Assembly: GCF_003286415.2 (NCBI RefSeq)
Contig: NZ_CP043450.1
Coordinates: 3,100,001-3,164,000 of the forward strand
Direction of reading: 5' to 3'
DNA from: Mucilaginibacter rubeus
GTDB lineage: Bacteria; Bacteroidota; Bacteroidia; Sphingobacteriales; Sphingobacteriaceae
DNA length: 64,000 bases
Below are positions 37,245-45,810 of this stretch, piece after piece. Positions within the stretch are counted from its first letter, which is position 1. The number at the start of each line of letters is the position of its first letter. The position numbers were made by a program, and so were the translations under genes. The notes beneath the pieces are model-generated. The model was not told the DNA's origin. It saw only the letters and a program-made list of their open reading frames with translations, and searched no databases.

Positions 37245-38147
37245 ATGCAAACGATAGAAACACTTGAGGAGTTTTACAGGCGCCACCCCGTAGATAATCA
37301 AAAAGTATTTGCCGAAAACAATACCGGGCAGGGGCATTTTAATGTATTTATGCGCAAGCCCTGTATGGTACGCAGCCCGTTCAGTCGCCGCGATTTTTAT
37401 AAGATAGCGCTTGTTATAGGTAACGGAAAGATGCATTATACCGATAAAGAGGTAGTGGTAGACAGGCCTGCACTTGTGTTCTCCAGCCCATCTGCAACAA
37501 GCTCATGGGAGAGCGATACAGGGCCTCAAACCGGTTGGTTTTGTCTTTTTACGCAAGCTTTTATTGAATCCGGCAGCCCGCAAATACAGGATTTTCCTTT
37601 ATTCAAAGCAGGTGGCAGTCATATTGTTTTTCTTACAGAAAGTCAGCAGGCCTTCTTTTCTGCCGTGTTGCGAAAAATGATGGAAGAAATGGATTCAGAA
37701 TATTCCGGCAAATACGATCTGCTCCGCAATTATTTACGCATCCTGATGCACGAGGCTTTAAAAATAAGTCCTTTAAATCCTGCCGAAAACAATATCAATG
37801 CCCCAGCCCGAATCACTAATCAATTTCTGGAGTTACTGGAAAGACAATTCCCCATCGATTCATCAGGTCAATACCTCAAACTAAAAACAGCTAATGAGTT
37901 TGCCAATTGCCTTGCAGTGCATACCAATCATTTAAACCGCTCGGTTAAGGAAAGCACCGGGCAAACAACCAGCCAGCATATTTCTGCACGCATATTAAAA
38001 GAAGCGCAAGCCCTGTTAAAACATACCGACTGGAGTATTGCGCAGATTGCCGCGGGGCTTGGTTTTGAAGAACCAGCTTACTTCACCAATTTTTTCAAAA
38101 AACATACAGGTATATCTCCGGCTACATCCCGCCTGTCAAATAGCTAA
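37245..38147 (+). CDS. AraC family transcriptional regulator
   Basis: A 300-residue regulator. The N-terminal half (about 1-170) is a cupin-like sensor of the AraC_binding type without strong motifs. The C-terminal DNA-binding domain (about 205-298) has ANEFANCLAVHTNHLNRSVKESTGQT and IAQIAAGLGFEEPAYFTNFFKKHTG followed by ISP. It is divergent from the DHA2 efflux gene, which it probably activates or represses in response to a compound that the pump exports (inference). Confidence 0.92.
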   Translation: MQTIETLEEFYRRHPVDNQKVFAENNTGQGHFNVFMRKPCMVRSPFSRRDFYKIALVIGNGKMHYTDKEVVVDRPALVFSSPSATSSWESDTGPQTGWFCLFTQAFIESGSPQIQDFPLFKAGGSHIVFLTESQQAFFSAVLRKMMEEMDSEYSGKYDLLRNYLRILMHEALKISPLNPAENNINAPARITNQFLELLERQFPIDSSGQYLKLKTANEFANCLAVHTNHLNRSVKESTGQTTSQHISARILKEAQALLKHTDWSIAQIAAGLGFEEPAYFTNFFKKHTGISPATSRLSNS

Positions 38148-38409
38148 AACATTGTCAGTATATTCCGTCTCGATTAAAGGTTTCATACTATCGATGATTT
38201 GCACAACAATAACCGTACTTTATACATTGCGGGAGCCATGGTAAAAATTCAATTTTAAAGGCCGGGCATATAAAGCTTTATTTTTGTTACCCAACACATG
38301 TACAAAGCTTTAATTGCTTGTTGGCTATGGCCGGCAATGAAATCCAGCCCCTATTAAAACAATTGACTATTAATAAATTACAGCAAATACTGTTGTTAAA
38401 AATTAGCAG
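38148..38409. other. Intergenic region before the TPR kinase
   Basis: 262 bp without a recognised gene. TATTTTTG at 38279-38286 fits TAnnTTTG and could be the -7 box of the kinase gene, but no -33 box is clear. Nothing else is seen. Confidence 0.35.
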
Positions 38410-40767
38410 ATGCGCTTGAATATGCTTAAATTTAAAAAAAGATTGATGCATACAGGCTCTCAACCAAAAATGAGAAGAGCCGACTTGATACGAAAGTGCA
38501 AACTGATTATACCCTGTTTCCTTTGCATCATTTCGGCAAGGGCGCAGGAAATCACCAGGCGTCATGTAGATTCTTTGCTCCTACAAAAGGAGGTTGCGGG
38601 TACTGCAACCGAACGCCTCTCATCTGTTTTGCAACTCGCGGAGTTTTTTAGCCAGTTACGCCATCCCAATCCTGCACAGTTAGACAGTGCTTCTTACTTT
38701 ATTAATCAGGCCGAACAACTTAATCACCGCTCTCCGCAAACCGAAATTAATTTTCGAATATCGCTGATCCGCTCGGCGTTTTACAAATCAAAGGGCGAAC
38801 CTAAAGCCGGCAGGGCTTTACTTGAGCAAACAATACAGGAAATAAAGCAAGCTCATAACTGGGTACTTCTTGGCAAGGCTTATTTTGAATTATCAGAATA
38901 TTATAGCCAGGATTTTTTGCAGCAAACCATGGTTACCCGGATCAATTATCTAAACCTGGCTGTGAGCGCTTTTGAACGTACAGATCATCTGGTTGAACTT
39001 GCACGATGTTACCGCTTACTGGCCGATCTGCACCAGATGATGAATAATTACACACTTGCATTTAGTGAAGCAAAAAAGGCATTAGGCTACTATAAGCAAG
39101 CACATTACACAGAAACACAGGGACTTTACGCTTTATTAGGCAGGTTGTTTTATACCCAGGGCGACTATAGAACAGCTATTGATTATGAACTTACGGCGCT
39201 GAGGATTGCTACCGCAAGCAGCGCCGATAACGTAAGGCTGATATGCCAGATCAATAATAACCTGGGATATGACTTTATTAAACTTGGTGAAAACCCCAAA
39301 GCGATCACTTATTTTTCACGAGCGTTAGAGATAGCCAAAACCGAAAAAGATAACGCGACTGTATACCTGCTGGCCGGCAATATTGTTGATGTATACCTGC
39401 GCATGAACCAGCCGCAAAAAGCCAAAGCCTTTTTAAACCAGATAACTCAAAAATTTGCATACCCATCGGGAAAGTTGTATGAAGGAGGCGATGAGGTTAG
39501 CCAAACCTATCTTAAAATTTACCTGGCATTAAAACAGTATGATACAGCTAAGCGCTACTGCGATGAGCTTATCCGCCAAACTAACAACCCCAACCTTAAC
39601 ATATATGCCCGCAGCAGCTATTATGAACTGATCATTAAATACTATACCGCGACTGCCGGATTTGCCGAAGCGTTAAAATACCTTAAGCTGAATCAAAATG
39701 TATTGAAGAAGATTGGGAACGATAATGACCTTGGCACTAATGAAATTCTTTGGTTTCACCTGGATACTGCCCAAAGGCAATATCAATCGGCTATTTATCA
39801 TCTTATATCAGCCAACACCATTAAAGATTCCATTTTTAACAGCACCAAAAGCAAACAAATAGAGCAGTTACAAATTGATTATGGTACCCGGCAAAAAGAG
39901 GCACAAATTGCGCTCCTCAATGAAAAAAGCAAGTTTGAGCAAGCTAATTTAAGGCAGGCAAACCAGGTTAAAAACCTCACTATCGGCGCTATATGCTTAT
40001 TATTGATCATTGCTATTTTATTATTCAGGCAAAACTTACATAAGCAAAAAAACAATGAGGTAGTCACCTCCAAAAACATCCTGCTTGAAGACCTCCTGTC
40101 GCAAAAAGAATGGCTGTTAAAAGAAGTACATCACCGGGTAAAAAACAACCTGCAAATTGTAATGAGCATTCTGAACACCCAATCGGCTTATTTACAAAAT
40201 GATGTGGCCCTTGAAGCCATCAGGGGTAGTCAGCACCGTGTAAACGCAATCGCGCTTCTGCATCAGAAATTGTACAGTGGGACTACCGCGGCGCTTGTAT
40301 CTATGCCTGCCTACATTGCCGAATTGATAGATTATCTGAGCGATTCATTTGATACAAGCTTCAGGAAAATAAAAATCAGGCAGATATTAGAGCCTTTGAG
40401 CCTTGACCCAGCCCTGGCTGTACCCATAGGTTTGATATTGAACGAAGCCATTACAAACGCCATAAAATATGCCTTTGATCATGATGGCGGGGAGATACAG
40501 GTGAGCTTGTTTGTTGCTGATAATGGCGAGGCCATATTAAAAGTATCAGATACCGGGCGCGGCCTCCCTCCCGACTTTGATTTTTGTCAGGCCAATTCAC
40601 TCGGCATGGAAATGATGAAAGCCCTTGGCAAACAGCTAAAAGGAAAATTCGCGATTGAAAATACCCATGGCGTTACATTAATGATCACCTTTCCGATTGA
40701 ACAAAACCACCTTGAAGTTTTTGAAGAAAGGAATTATCTCAGTACCGACCAGGAAGTAAACTCTTAA
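38410..40767 (+). CDS. TPR-containing sensor histidine kinase (HisKA_2 type)
   Basis: A 785-residue membrane-bound kinase. A signal-like N-terminus (internal ATG at 38470, MRRADLIRKCKLIIPCFLCI, may be the true start) leads to a periplasmic tetratricopeptide array (about residues 60-500). A coiled-coil and a transmembrane helix (about 522-541, IGAICLLLIIAILLF) follow. The phosphoacceptor domain is HisKA_2, KEVHHRVKNNLQIVMSILN (about 570-589). The HATPase domain has NEAITNAIKYAFDH (N box) and SDTGRGLPPDFDF (G1). No response regulator gene is adjacent, so the partner lies elsewhere. The ligand sensed is unknown. Confidence 0.92.
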   Translation: MRLNMLKFKKRLMHTGSQPKMRRADLIRKCKLIIPCFLCIISARAQEITRRHVDSLLLQKEVAGTATERLSSVLQLAEFFSQLRHPNPAQLDSASYFINQAEQLNHRSPQTEINFRISLIRSAFYKSKGEPKAGRALLEQTIQEIKQAHNWVLLGKAYFELSEYYSQDFLQQTMVTRINYLNLAVSAFERTDHLVELARCYRLLADLHQMMNNYTLAFSEAKKALGYYKQAHYTETQGLYALLGRLFYTQGDYRTAIDYELTALRIATASSADNVRLICQINNNLGYDFIKLGENPKAITYFSRALEIAKTEKDNATVYLLAGNIVDVYLRMNQPQKAKAFLNQITQKFAYPSGKLYEGGDEVSQTYLKIYLALKQYDTAKRYCDELIRQTNNPNLNIYARSSYYELIIKYYTATAGFAEALKYLKLNQNVLKKIGNDNDLGTNEILWFHLDTAQRQYQSAIYHLISANTIKDSIFNSTKSKQIEQLQIDYGTRQKEAQIALLNEKSKFEQANLRQANQVKNLTIGAICLLLIIAILLFRQNLHKQKNNEVVTSKNILLEDLLSQKEWLLKEVHHRVKNNLQIVMSILNTQSAYLQNDVALEAIRGSQHRVNAIALLHQKLYSGTTAALVSMPAYIAELIDYLSDSFDTSFRKIKIRQILEPLSLDPALAVPIGLILNEAITNAIKYAFDHDGGEIQVSLFVADNGEAILKVSDTGRGLPPDFDFCQANSLGMEMMKALGKQLKGKFAIENTHGVTLMITFPIEQNHLEVFEERNYLSTDQEVNS

Positions 40768-40771
40768 TCTG

Positions 40772-41260
40772 TTACCCCAGGTAATCAGGAGGATAAAGCT
40801 TTTGGCCGTATTTTTCTGCAATAGATTTTAACCGGGCTAAATCATCTTCAGTCAAAGCAGGCGGAGGCAAAAATGTACCCGAAGCAACCGGGGTTCCTAT
40901 CTCCTCAAAAAACTCATCTAAACCTGCGGGAATAACGGTACATAACATATGCGCAGTGGTATTGCCTTTGTTTTTGAAACAATGTACTTCACCTCCTTTC
41001 GGGATATTTACAAAAGATCCCTTTTTCGCGATATAGGGGCCTGCTTCGGTTTTAAATTCTAATTCGCCTTCAATTACATAAAATGACTCCTGCATTTCGG
41101 CATGGGCATGCGGCCCGGGCCCACCGCCTGGCGGCACCAGCATATCAATAACGGCATAGGCACCGCCGGTTTGTTTACCCGAAATAATTACCCTATAGGC
41201 ATCACCAACTACGGCAAGCGTTTGCCCCTCTTTTTCATCTACGGTTATTATGTTATTCAT
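40772..41260 (-). CDS. Cupin domain protein
   Basis: A 162-residue single-domain cupin. Cupin motif 1 is GGGPGPHAHAEMQESFYVIEGE with the metal-binding histidines and Glu, and motif 2 is KGGEVHCFKNKGNT. The final 40 residues (VASGTFLPPPALTEDDLARLKSIAEKYG) are an added helical tail common in this subgroup. Likely a metal-dependent small enzyme or binding protein; no substrate can be assigned. It converges on the kinase gene with a gap of only 4 bp. Confidence 0.88.
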   Translation of the reverse strand: MNNIITVDEKEGQTLAVVGDAYRVIISGKQTGGAYAVIDMLVPPGGGPGPHAHAEMQESFYVIEGELEFKTEAGPYIAKKGSFVNIPKGGEVHCFKNKGNTTAHMLCTVIPAGLDEFFEEIGTPVASGTFLPPPALTEDDLARLKSIAEKYGQKLYPPDYLG

Positions 41261-41359
41261 ATCTTAAAACCTTATTAAAGCGCACACTAATCTAACTAAT
41301 ATTGAGCGAATTAGTTCAGTAAAAATCTTAAATTGCATATACCTTCTCAATGTATTGCA

Positions 41360-43102
41360 ATGAAAAATCAACTCCTTTTAATCAAAAGCTTTTTTGGATT
41401 GATTGTTGTTTTCTTTACGGCACAGTCCTTCTATTATCACTATCAAAAAAGCGCTGTAACAACAACCTTTATGTATAAAGGCACCGTTAAGCGGGCAATA
41501 GTATGCGGCTTTGTGTATAACAGCGCAGATAGTATTCCGGATATCCCGGCATTGAAAGGCTGGGGTAATTACCAATGGAAAATTACAACAGCATCAGATA
41601 GCGCGCAATTTTATTTTAACCAGGGCATAAGCATGTATTATGCCTTTCACTCTATCGAAGCGATAGCTTCTTTTATTAAAGCCACACGTTTTGATCCCGA
41701 CTGTGCAATGGCCTGGTATGGAAAATCGCTGGCCCTGGGCCCAACTATCAATTACCCTAACGGCTATGTTCCACCTGCCGATGCCCTTGACGCAGCCGAA
41801 AAAAGTAAAAAGCTAAGCGCCAATTGTACCCCGCTCGAAAAAGAGCTTATTGGCGCCATGCAACAGCGTTATAGTAATGATAGTGCCCTTACTGTACAAC
41901 GACTAAGAACTAATTATGCCGATGCCATGCGGGCAGTATATTCAAAATATCCCAAAAATGCCGAAGTATTAACGCTATATGCCGATGCCTTGCTACTGCT
42001 TCACCCCTGGGACCTCTATACTCATGATTTTAAACCCAAACCATGGACACCGCAAATCCGCTCCCTGTTAGAACAAGGTATAGCCATTTGCCCGAAACAT
42101 CCCGGGGCTAATCACTTTTATATCCATACCATGGAGGCTTCCGCAACTCCGCAGATGGCTTTAAAAAGTGCTCATTTATTGGATACCCTGATGCCCCTGG
42201 TATCGCACCTGACACATATGCCTTCGCATATTTATATCCGCACCGGCAATTATGAGCAGGGCATTACCAATAATACAACAGCTGTTGCTGGTTTTGATAC
42301 CTATCTGAAACAGTACAGCCCTGTAGCAAACGGGGACGTATTATATAAGATCCACAACATCCATTTAAAAGTAAATTGCGCCCAAATGGCCGGCAATTAC
42401 CAAACCGCCCGTGCTGCAGCTTACGATGCAAGGGCAGCATTACCACCCTATTATTTAGGCGCTAAGGGTGCCGATGGCAATTTTTTCCAGTATGTTTATA
42501 TGCAGCCGGTGTTAACAGCTGTCCGCTTTGGTAAATGGGCAGATATTTTAAATACCCAACCTGTTGATTCGCTTGTTTACGCATCGGCATTGCTGCATTT
42601 TTCAAAAGGACTGGCATGGTGCAGTAAGGGTAATATTACCAATGCCCGGCATGAACTACAAATGCTGAAACTCAAAATACAAGACCGGTCATTAAAGGCT
42701 CCTATAGATAATTTCAGCAGTGCTTATGAATCAGCAGGGGTTGCCAGCCTTATATTACAGGGCAGCATCGCCACCTCCGAAAAAAACTATAGTGCGGCCA
42801 TTGATATTTTACAAAAAGCCGTTACTGCCGAAGATCACCTGATCTACAATGAACCCCGCGACTGGCCGCTGCCCGCAAGGCATTACCTGGGCAATGCATT
42901 ATTAAAAGCAGGCAGATATAACGAAGCCATAACTGTACTAAATAAAGACCTGGTAATTAATCCCAACAATGGCTGGGCATTAACCGGCCTTCAGTTAGCC
43001 TATCAAAGCACAAGCAACGTAACGGCCTTAAATAAAACAAAAAAGCAATTAAAAACAGCCTGGAAAATAAAGGATGTAGAAATTGACAAACCTGTTTTTT
43101 GA
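41360..43102 (+). CDS. Membrane-anchored TPR repeat protein
   Basis: A 580-residue protein with an N-terminal membrane anchor (about residues 5-23, LLLIKSFFGLIVVFFTAQ) and a long helical body. TPR-like units are FNQGISMYYAFHSIEAIASFIKATRFDPDCAMAWYGKSLALGP-type sequence near residue 80 and, near the C-terminus, RHYLGNALLKAGRYNEAITVLNKDL. The ATG at 41360 was chosen; a TTG at 41333 would add nine residues. Function unknown; such proteins bind protein partners at the envelope. It is followed by an intergenic hairpin repeat. Confidence 0.85.
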   Translation: MKNQLLLIKSFFGLIVVFFTAQSFYYHYQKSAVTTTFMYKGTVKRAIVCGFVYNSADSIPDIPALKGWGNYQWKITTASDSAQFYFNQGISMYYAFHSIEAIASFIKATRFDPDCAMAWYGKSLALGPTINYPNGYVPPADALDAAEKSKKLSANCTPLEKELIGAMQQRYSNDSALTVQRLRTNYADAMRAVYSKYPKNAEVLTLYADALLLLHPWDLYTHDFKPKPWTPQIRSLLEQGIAICPKHPGANHFYIHTMEASATPQMALKSAHLLDTLMPLVSHLTHMPSHIYIRTGNYEQGITNNTTAVAGFDTYLKQYSPVANGDVLYKIHNIHLKVNCAQMAGNYQTARAAAYDARAALPPYYLGAKGADGNFFQYVYMQPVLTAVRFGKWADILNTQPVDSLVYASALLHFSKGLAWCSKGNITNARHELQMLKLKIQDRSLKAPIDNFSSAYESAGVASLILQGSIATSEKNYSAAIDILQKAVTAEDHLIYNEPRDWPLPARHYLGNALLKAGRYNEAITVLNKDLVINPNNGWALTGLQLAYQSTSNVTALNKTKKQLKTAWKIKDVEIDKPVF

Positions 43103-43154
43103 ACAAAAACACATCGCAGTAACTTCGACCAGTGCGGGGAACAAAGGTTTTAAA

Positions 43155-43265
43155 ATTCCCCTCTTGAGAGGGGGCGCGGAGGGAACGAGTGGTAGCAGGG
43201 GTGTGTTTCTGCTACAAGCTTATCAAAGCAGAAACACACCCCTCCACCCCTCTCAAGAGGGGAAT
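43155..43265. repeat. Nested inverted-repeat (hairpin) element
   Basis: Outer arms ATTCCCCTCTTGAGAGGG (43155-43172) and the exact complement (43248-43265) enclose inner arms GGGGTGTGTTTCTGCT (43198-43213) and its complement (43227-43242). Both arm pairs are perfect, with 18 and 16 bp. A unit so regular in an intergenic region is likely a dispersed repeat. It follows the TPR gene by 52 bp and may also act as a terminator. Confidence 0.8.
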
Positions 43266-43491
43266 CGCTCAATCCCGCGCTTTTCCTTGCTTAAGTCAGC
43301 GATCACTTGGCTCCAAGCTTTTGGCTTAGTTAACGACTATGCCCTCTAAGAAGAAAATCGCACTATCTACCCGCTTTTTATCCTTAAGTTGACGGCTATA
43401 GTATTAGCTACCATTACCACCATCATTCGATTAAAAATCAACCATTTACAAAATTTATCCACCAATTAGGAAATACTAATATTTTTAGCAT

Positions 43492-43499
43492 TATATTTG
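43492..43499 (+). promoter_or_regulatory. Candidate -7 box of the imuA-imuB-dnaE2 operon
   Basis: TATATTTG fits the Bacteroidota TAnnTTTG consensus exactly, 55 bp before the imuA ATG. No -33 TTG at normal spacing and no clear LexA-type palindrome was found by eye. Confidence 0.4.
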
Positions 43500-43554
43500 T
43501 CATTCAAATTCATCAGCAGCATTTAAAGCTATGATTTAAATTAAATGACGTGTA

Positions 43555-44289
43555 ATGCCGGTAGCCAAAAAAGATATCATCAGCCGTTTGCAAAAAGATA
43601 TTTTGCTTTGGCAGGGCTTTGCGCCAGCTATGGCCGGTAAAGCTAAGGGTATTGGTTTGGGCCCGCTGGAAGCTGCTTTTCCTAATGGTGTTTTCCCTAC
43701 CGGCACAATACATGAAATGATATGCCCCACTCCCGAACATACCGCGGCTACCGGAGGGTTGATATCCGGTCTGCTTACCCGTTTAATGAAAGAAGGTGGC
43801 GTGTGTTTATGGGTGAGCATGCACAGGCAATTATTCCCGGCGGCATTAGCAAGTTACAATGTAGAACCCCACCGGGTAATATTTATTGATGTACAACGCG
43901 AAAAAGACCTGCTTTGGGCAATGGAAGAGGCTTTAAAGTGTGAAGGCCTCGCTGCCGTAATAGCAGAAGTAAGGGAGATCAGCTTTGCACAATCGCGGCG
44001 TTTGCAGCTGGCAGTTGAAAACAGCAAAGTAACCGGTTTTTTACTGCGTAATGATCCGCGCAAGCTGGGCTCAACAACCTGTGTGGCCCGTTGGCAAATA
44101 ACGCCCCTGCCAAGCCAAACCCATGATGATTTGCCCGGCATTGGCTTTCCCCGCTGGCAGATTGACCTGCTGCGGGTACGCAATGGCAATCCTGGCAGCT
44201 GGAAACTGGAATGGATCGATGGGAATTTTATACCGGTAGAAGAAGAAAAAGCCGCGCAAGTAAATTTACACGAAAGGATAGCCGGATAG
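43555..44289 (+). CDS. imuA: ImuA-like protein of the mutagenesis cassette
   Basis: A 244-residue RecA/SulA-like protein. Family signs are ARLGLGPLEAAFPNGVFPTGTIHEM-type sequence near residues 33-60, GVCLWVSMHRQLFPAALASYNVEPHRVIFIDVQREKDLLWAMEEALK (in pieces) and the C-terminal GFPRWQIDLLRVRNGNPGSW. It lacks a clear Walker A P-loop. ImuA is thought to link the translesion complex to the damaged strand. It stands first in an operon with imuB (6 bp downstream) and dnaE2. Confidence 0.88.
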   Translation: MPVAKKDIISRLQKDILLWQGFAPAMAGKAKGIGLGPLEAAFPNGVFPTGTIHEMICPTPEHTAATGGLISGLLTRLMKEGGVCLWVSMHRQLFPAALASYNVEPHRVIFIDVQREKDLLWAMEEALKCEGLAAVIAEVREISFAQSRRLQLAVENSKVTGFLLRNDPRKLGSTTCVARWQITPLPSQTHDDLPGIGFPRWQIDLLRVRNGNPGSWKLEWIDGNFIPVEEEKAAQVNLHERIAG

Positions 44290-44295
44290 TGAGAT

Positions 44296-45804
44296 ATGAT
44301 GAACAAGCGCTTTGTATCCTTATGGTTTCGTCATTTACTGACAGACTGGCTCTCCCTTCGTCGGCCAGAACTTAAAACAGTGCCTTTTGTTTTTGCCTCG
44401 CCTGTACGTGGCCGGGTTATGATTACCGCTACCAACGCGTTGGCCGAAGCACAGGGCGTAACCACAGGCATGACCGCAGCTGATGCAAAAGCTATAATAG
44501 TTGATCTTCAGGTTATTGATGACATACCCGGCCAGGCCGATAAACTACTCAAGGCTTTGGGCGAATGGTGTATCCGATATTCACCGCTGATAGCTGCCGA
44601 TCTGCCTGATGGGCTATTGCTTGATATTTCGGGCTGCGCCCATTTATGGGGAGGCGAACGGGAATATTTAAAGGAGGTTGTTACCCGCCTGAGAAGTAAG
44701 GGCTATGATGTTCGTGGTGCCATGGCAGATACGCCGGGTGCAGCATGGGCGGTAGCCCGCTTTGGTAAAGTAAAACCAATCATCCTTCCCGGCGAACAAG
44801 CAGATGCATTGCTGCCCTTGCCCCCTTCTGCCCTGCGGCTTGAACCTTTGGTTATTGAAAGGCTGCAAAAACTTGGGTTTTATACTATCAAAACCTTTAT
44901 GGGTATGGGGCGTTCAGTATTGCGCCGACGTTTTGGGCCCGAATTATTGCTGAGGCTTGACCAGGCTTTGGGCAATTCAGATGAGCCCCTGCAATTATTG
45001 CATCCCGTTGAACCTTATTCGGAAAGATTACCTTGCCTTGAGCCTATCCGTACGGCCACCGGGATCGAAATAGCCATTAAAACCCTGCTCGAAAAACTTT
45101 GTCACCGTTTACAGGGCGAAGGTAAAGGCTTGCGGACAGCAATTTTAAAATGTTACCGGGTGGATGGGCATGTGATCAGTGCTGATATCGGCACCAATCG
45201 CGCATCACATCATATTGATCATCTGTTCAAACTGTTCGAGCTTAAGATCCCCACCCTGGAACCGGCATTGGGCATTGAACTTTTCACGCTCGAAGCACCC
45301 AAAATTGACGATGTGGAGCCCGAGCAGGAAGTGTTATGGCAATCAGAAAGTTGCGGCCTTGAAGATACAGACCTGGCTGAGTTACTGGATAGGTTAGCCA
45401 ATAAAATTGGTGCAGGCAGCATTCATCGTTATCTGCCACAGGAACGTTACTGGCCCGAGCGCAGCATCAAACCTGCCATCTCCATTAATGAAAAACCGCA
45501 GACCAGCTGGCGAAAAGATCGTCCCCGACCGTCTATTTTACTCCCTCGCCCGCAACCAATAGAGGTAACCTCGCCTATCCCCGATTATCCGCCAATGCTG
45601 TTCATCTACAAAAATGAAACGCACCATATTAAAAGATCTGACGGCCCCGAGCGTATAGAACGCGAATGGTGGCTTGACGAGGGTGAGCATCGCGATTACT
45701 ACCAGGTTGAAGATCAGGATGGCAGGCGGTACTGGCTATTCCGGTCAGGACATTATGCGGGCAGTCAGTCGGGACAATGGTTTATTCACGGATTTTTTGC
45801 ATAA
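44296..45804 (+). CDS. imuB: ImuB-like Y-family polymerase homologue
   Basis: A 502-residue Y-family DNA polymerase homologue. The fold is shown by RFVSLWFRHLLTDWLSLRRP, ALAEAQGVTTGMTAADAKAI and DGLLLDISGCAHLWGGE. The catalytic carboxylates of active Y-family enzymes are not seen: the N-terminal strand lacks the D-x-D of DinB, and the SIDE motif is replaced by PDGLLLDIS. This is the known state of ImuB, which serves as a hub that binds DnaE2, ImuA and the clamp rather than synthesising DNA. It lies 6 bp after imuA and 6 bp before dnaE2. Confidence 0.88.
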   Translation: MMNKRFVSLWFRHLLTDWLSLRRPELKTVPFVFASPVRGRVMITATNALAEAQGVTTGMTAADAKAIIVDLQVIDDIPGQADKLLKALGEWCIRYSPLIAADLPDGLLLDISGCAHLWGGEREYLKEVVTRLRSKGYDVRGAMADTPGAAWAVARFGKVKPIILPGEQADALLPLPPSALRLEPLVIERLQKLGFYTIKTFMGMGRSVLRRRFGPELLLRLDQALGNSDEPLQLLHPVEPYSERLPCLEPIRTATGIEIAIKTLLEKLCHRLQGEGKGLRTAILKCYRVDGHVISADIGTNRASHHIDHLFKLFELKIPTLEPALGIELFTLEAPKIDDVEPEQEVLWQSESCGLEDTDLAELLDRLANKIGAGSIHRYLPQERYWPERSIKPAISINEKPQTSWRKDRPRPSILLPRPQPIEVTSPIPDYPPMLFIYKNETHHIKRSDGPERIEREWWLDEGEHRDYYQVEDQDGRRYWLFRSGHYAGSQSGQWFIHGFFA

Positions 45805-45810
45805 CAGGTT

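Larger units (their letters stand above)
43103..43554. other. Intergenic region with hairpin repeat and imu promoter
   Basis: 452 bp without a supported gene. It holds the nested hairpin at 43155-43265 and, near its right end, a -7-like box for the imuA operon. The reading frames that cross the hairpin are short and read through repeat DNA, so I regard them as chance. Confidence 0.6.

Noticed and set aside
43083..43349. Open frame of 88 residues after the TPR gene
   Set aside because: It reads across both arms of the perfect hairpin and starts inside the TPR gene. Not a protein gene.
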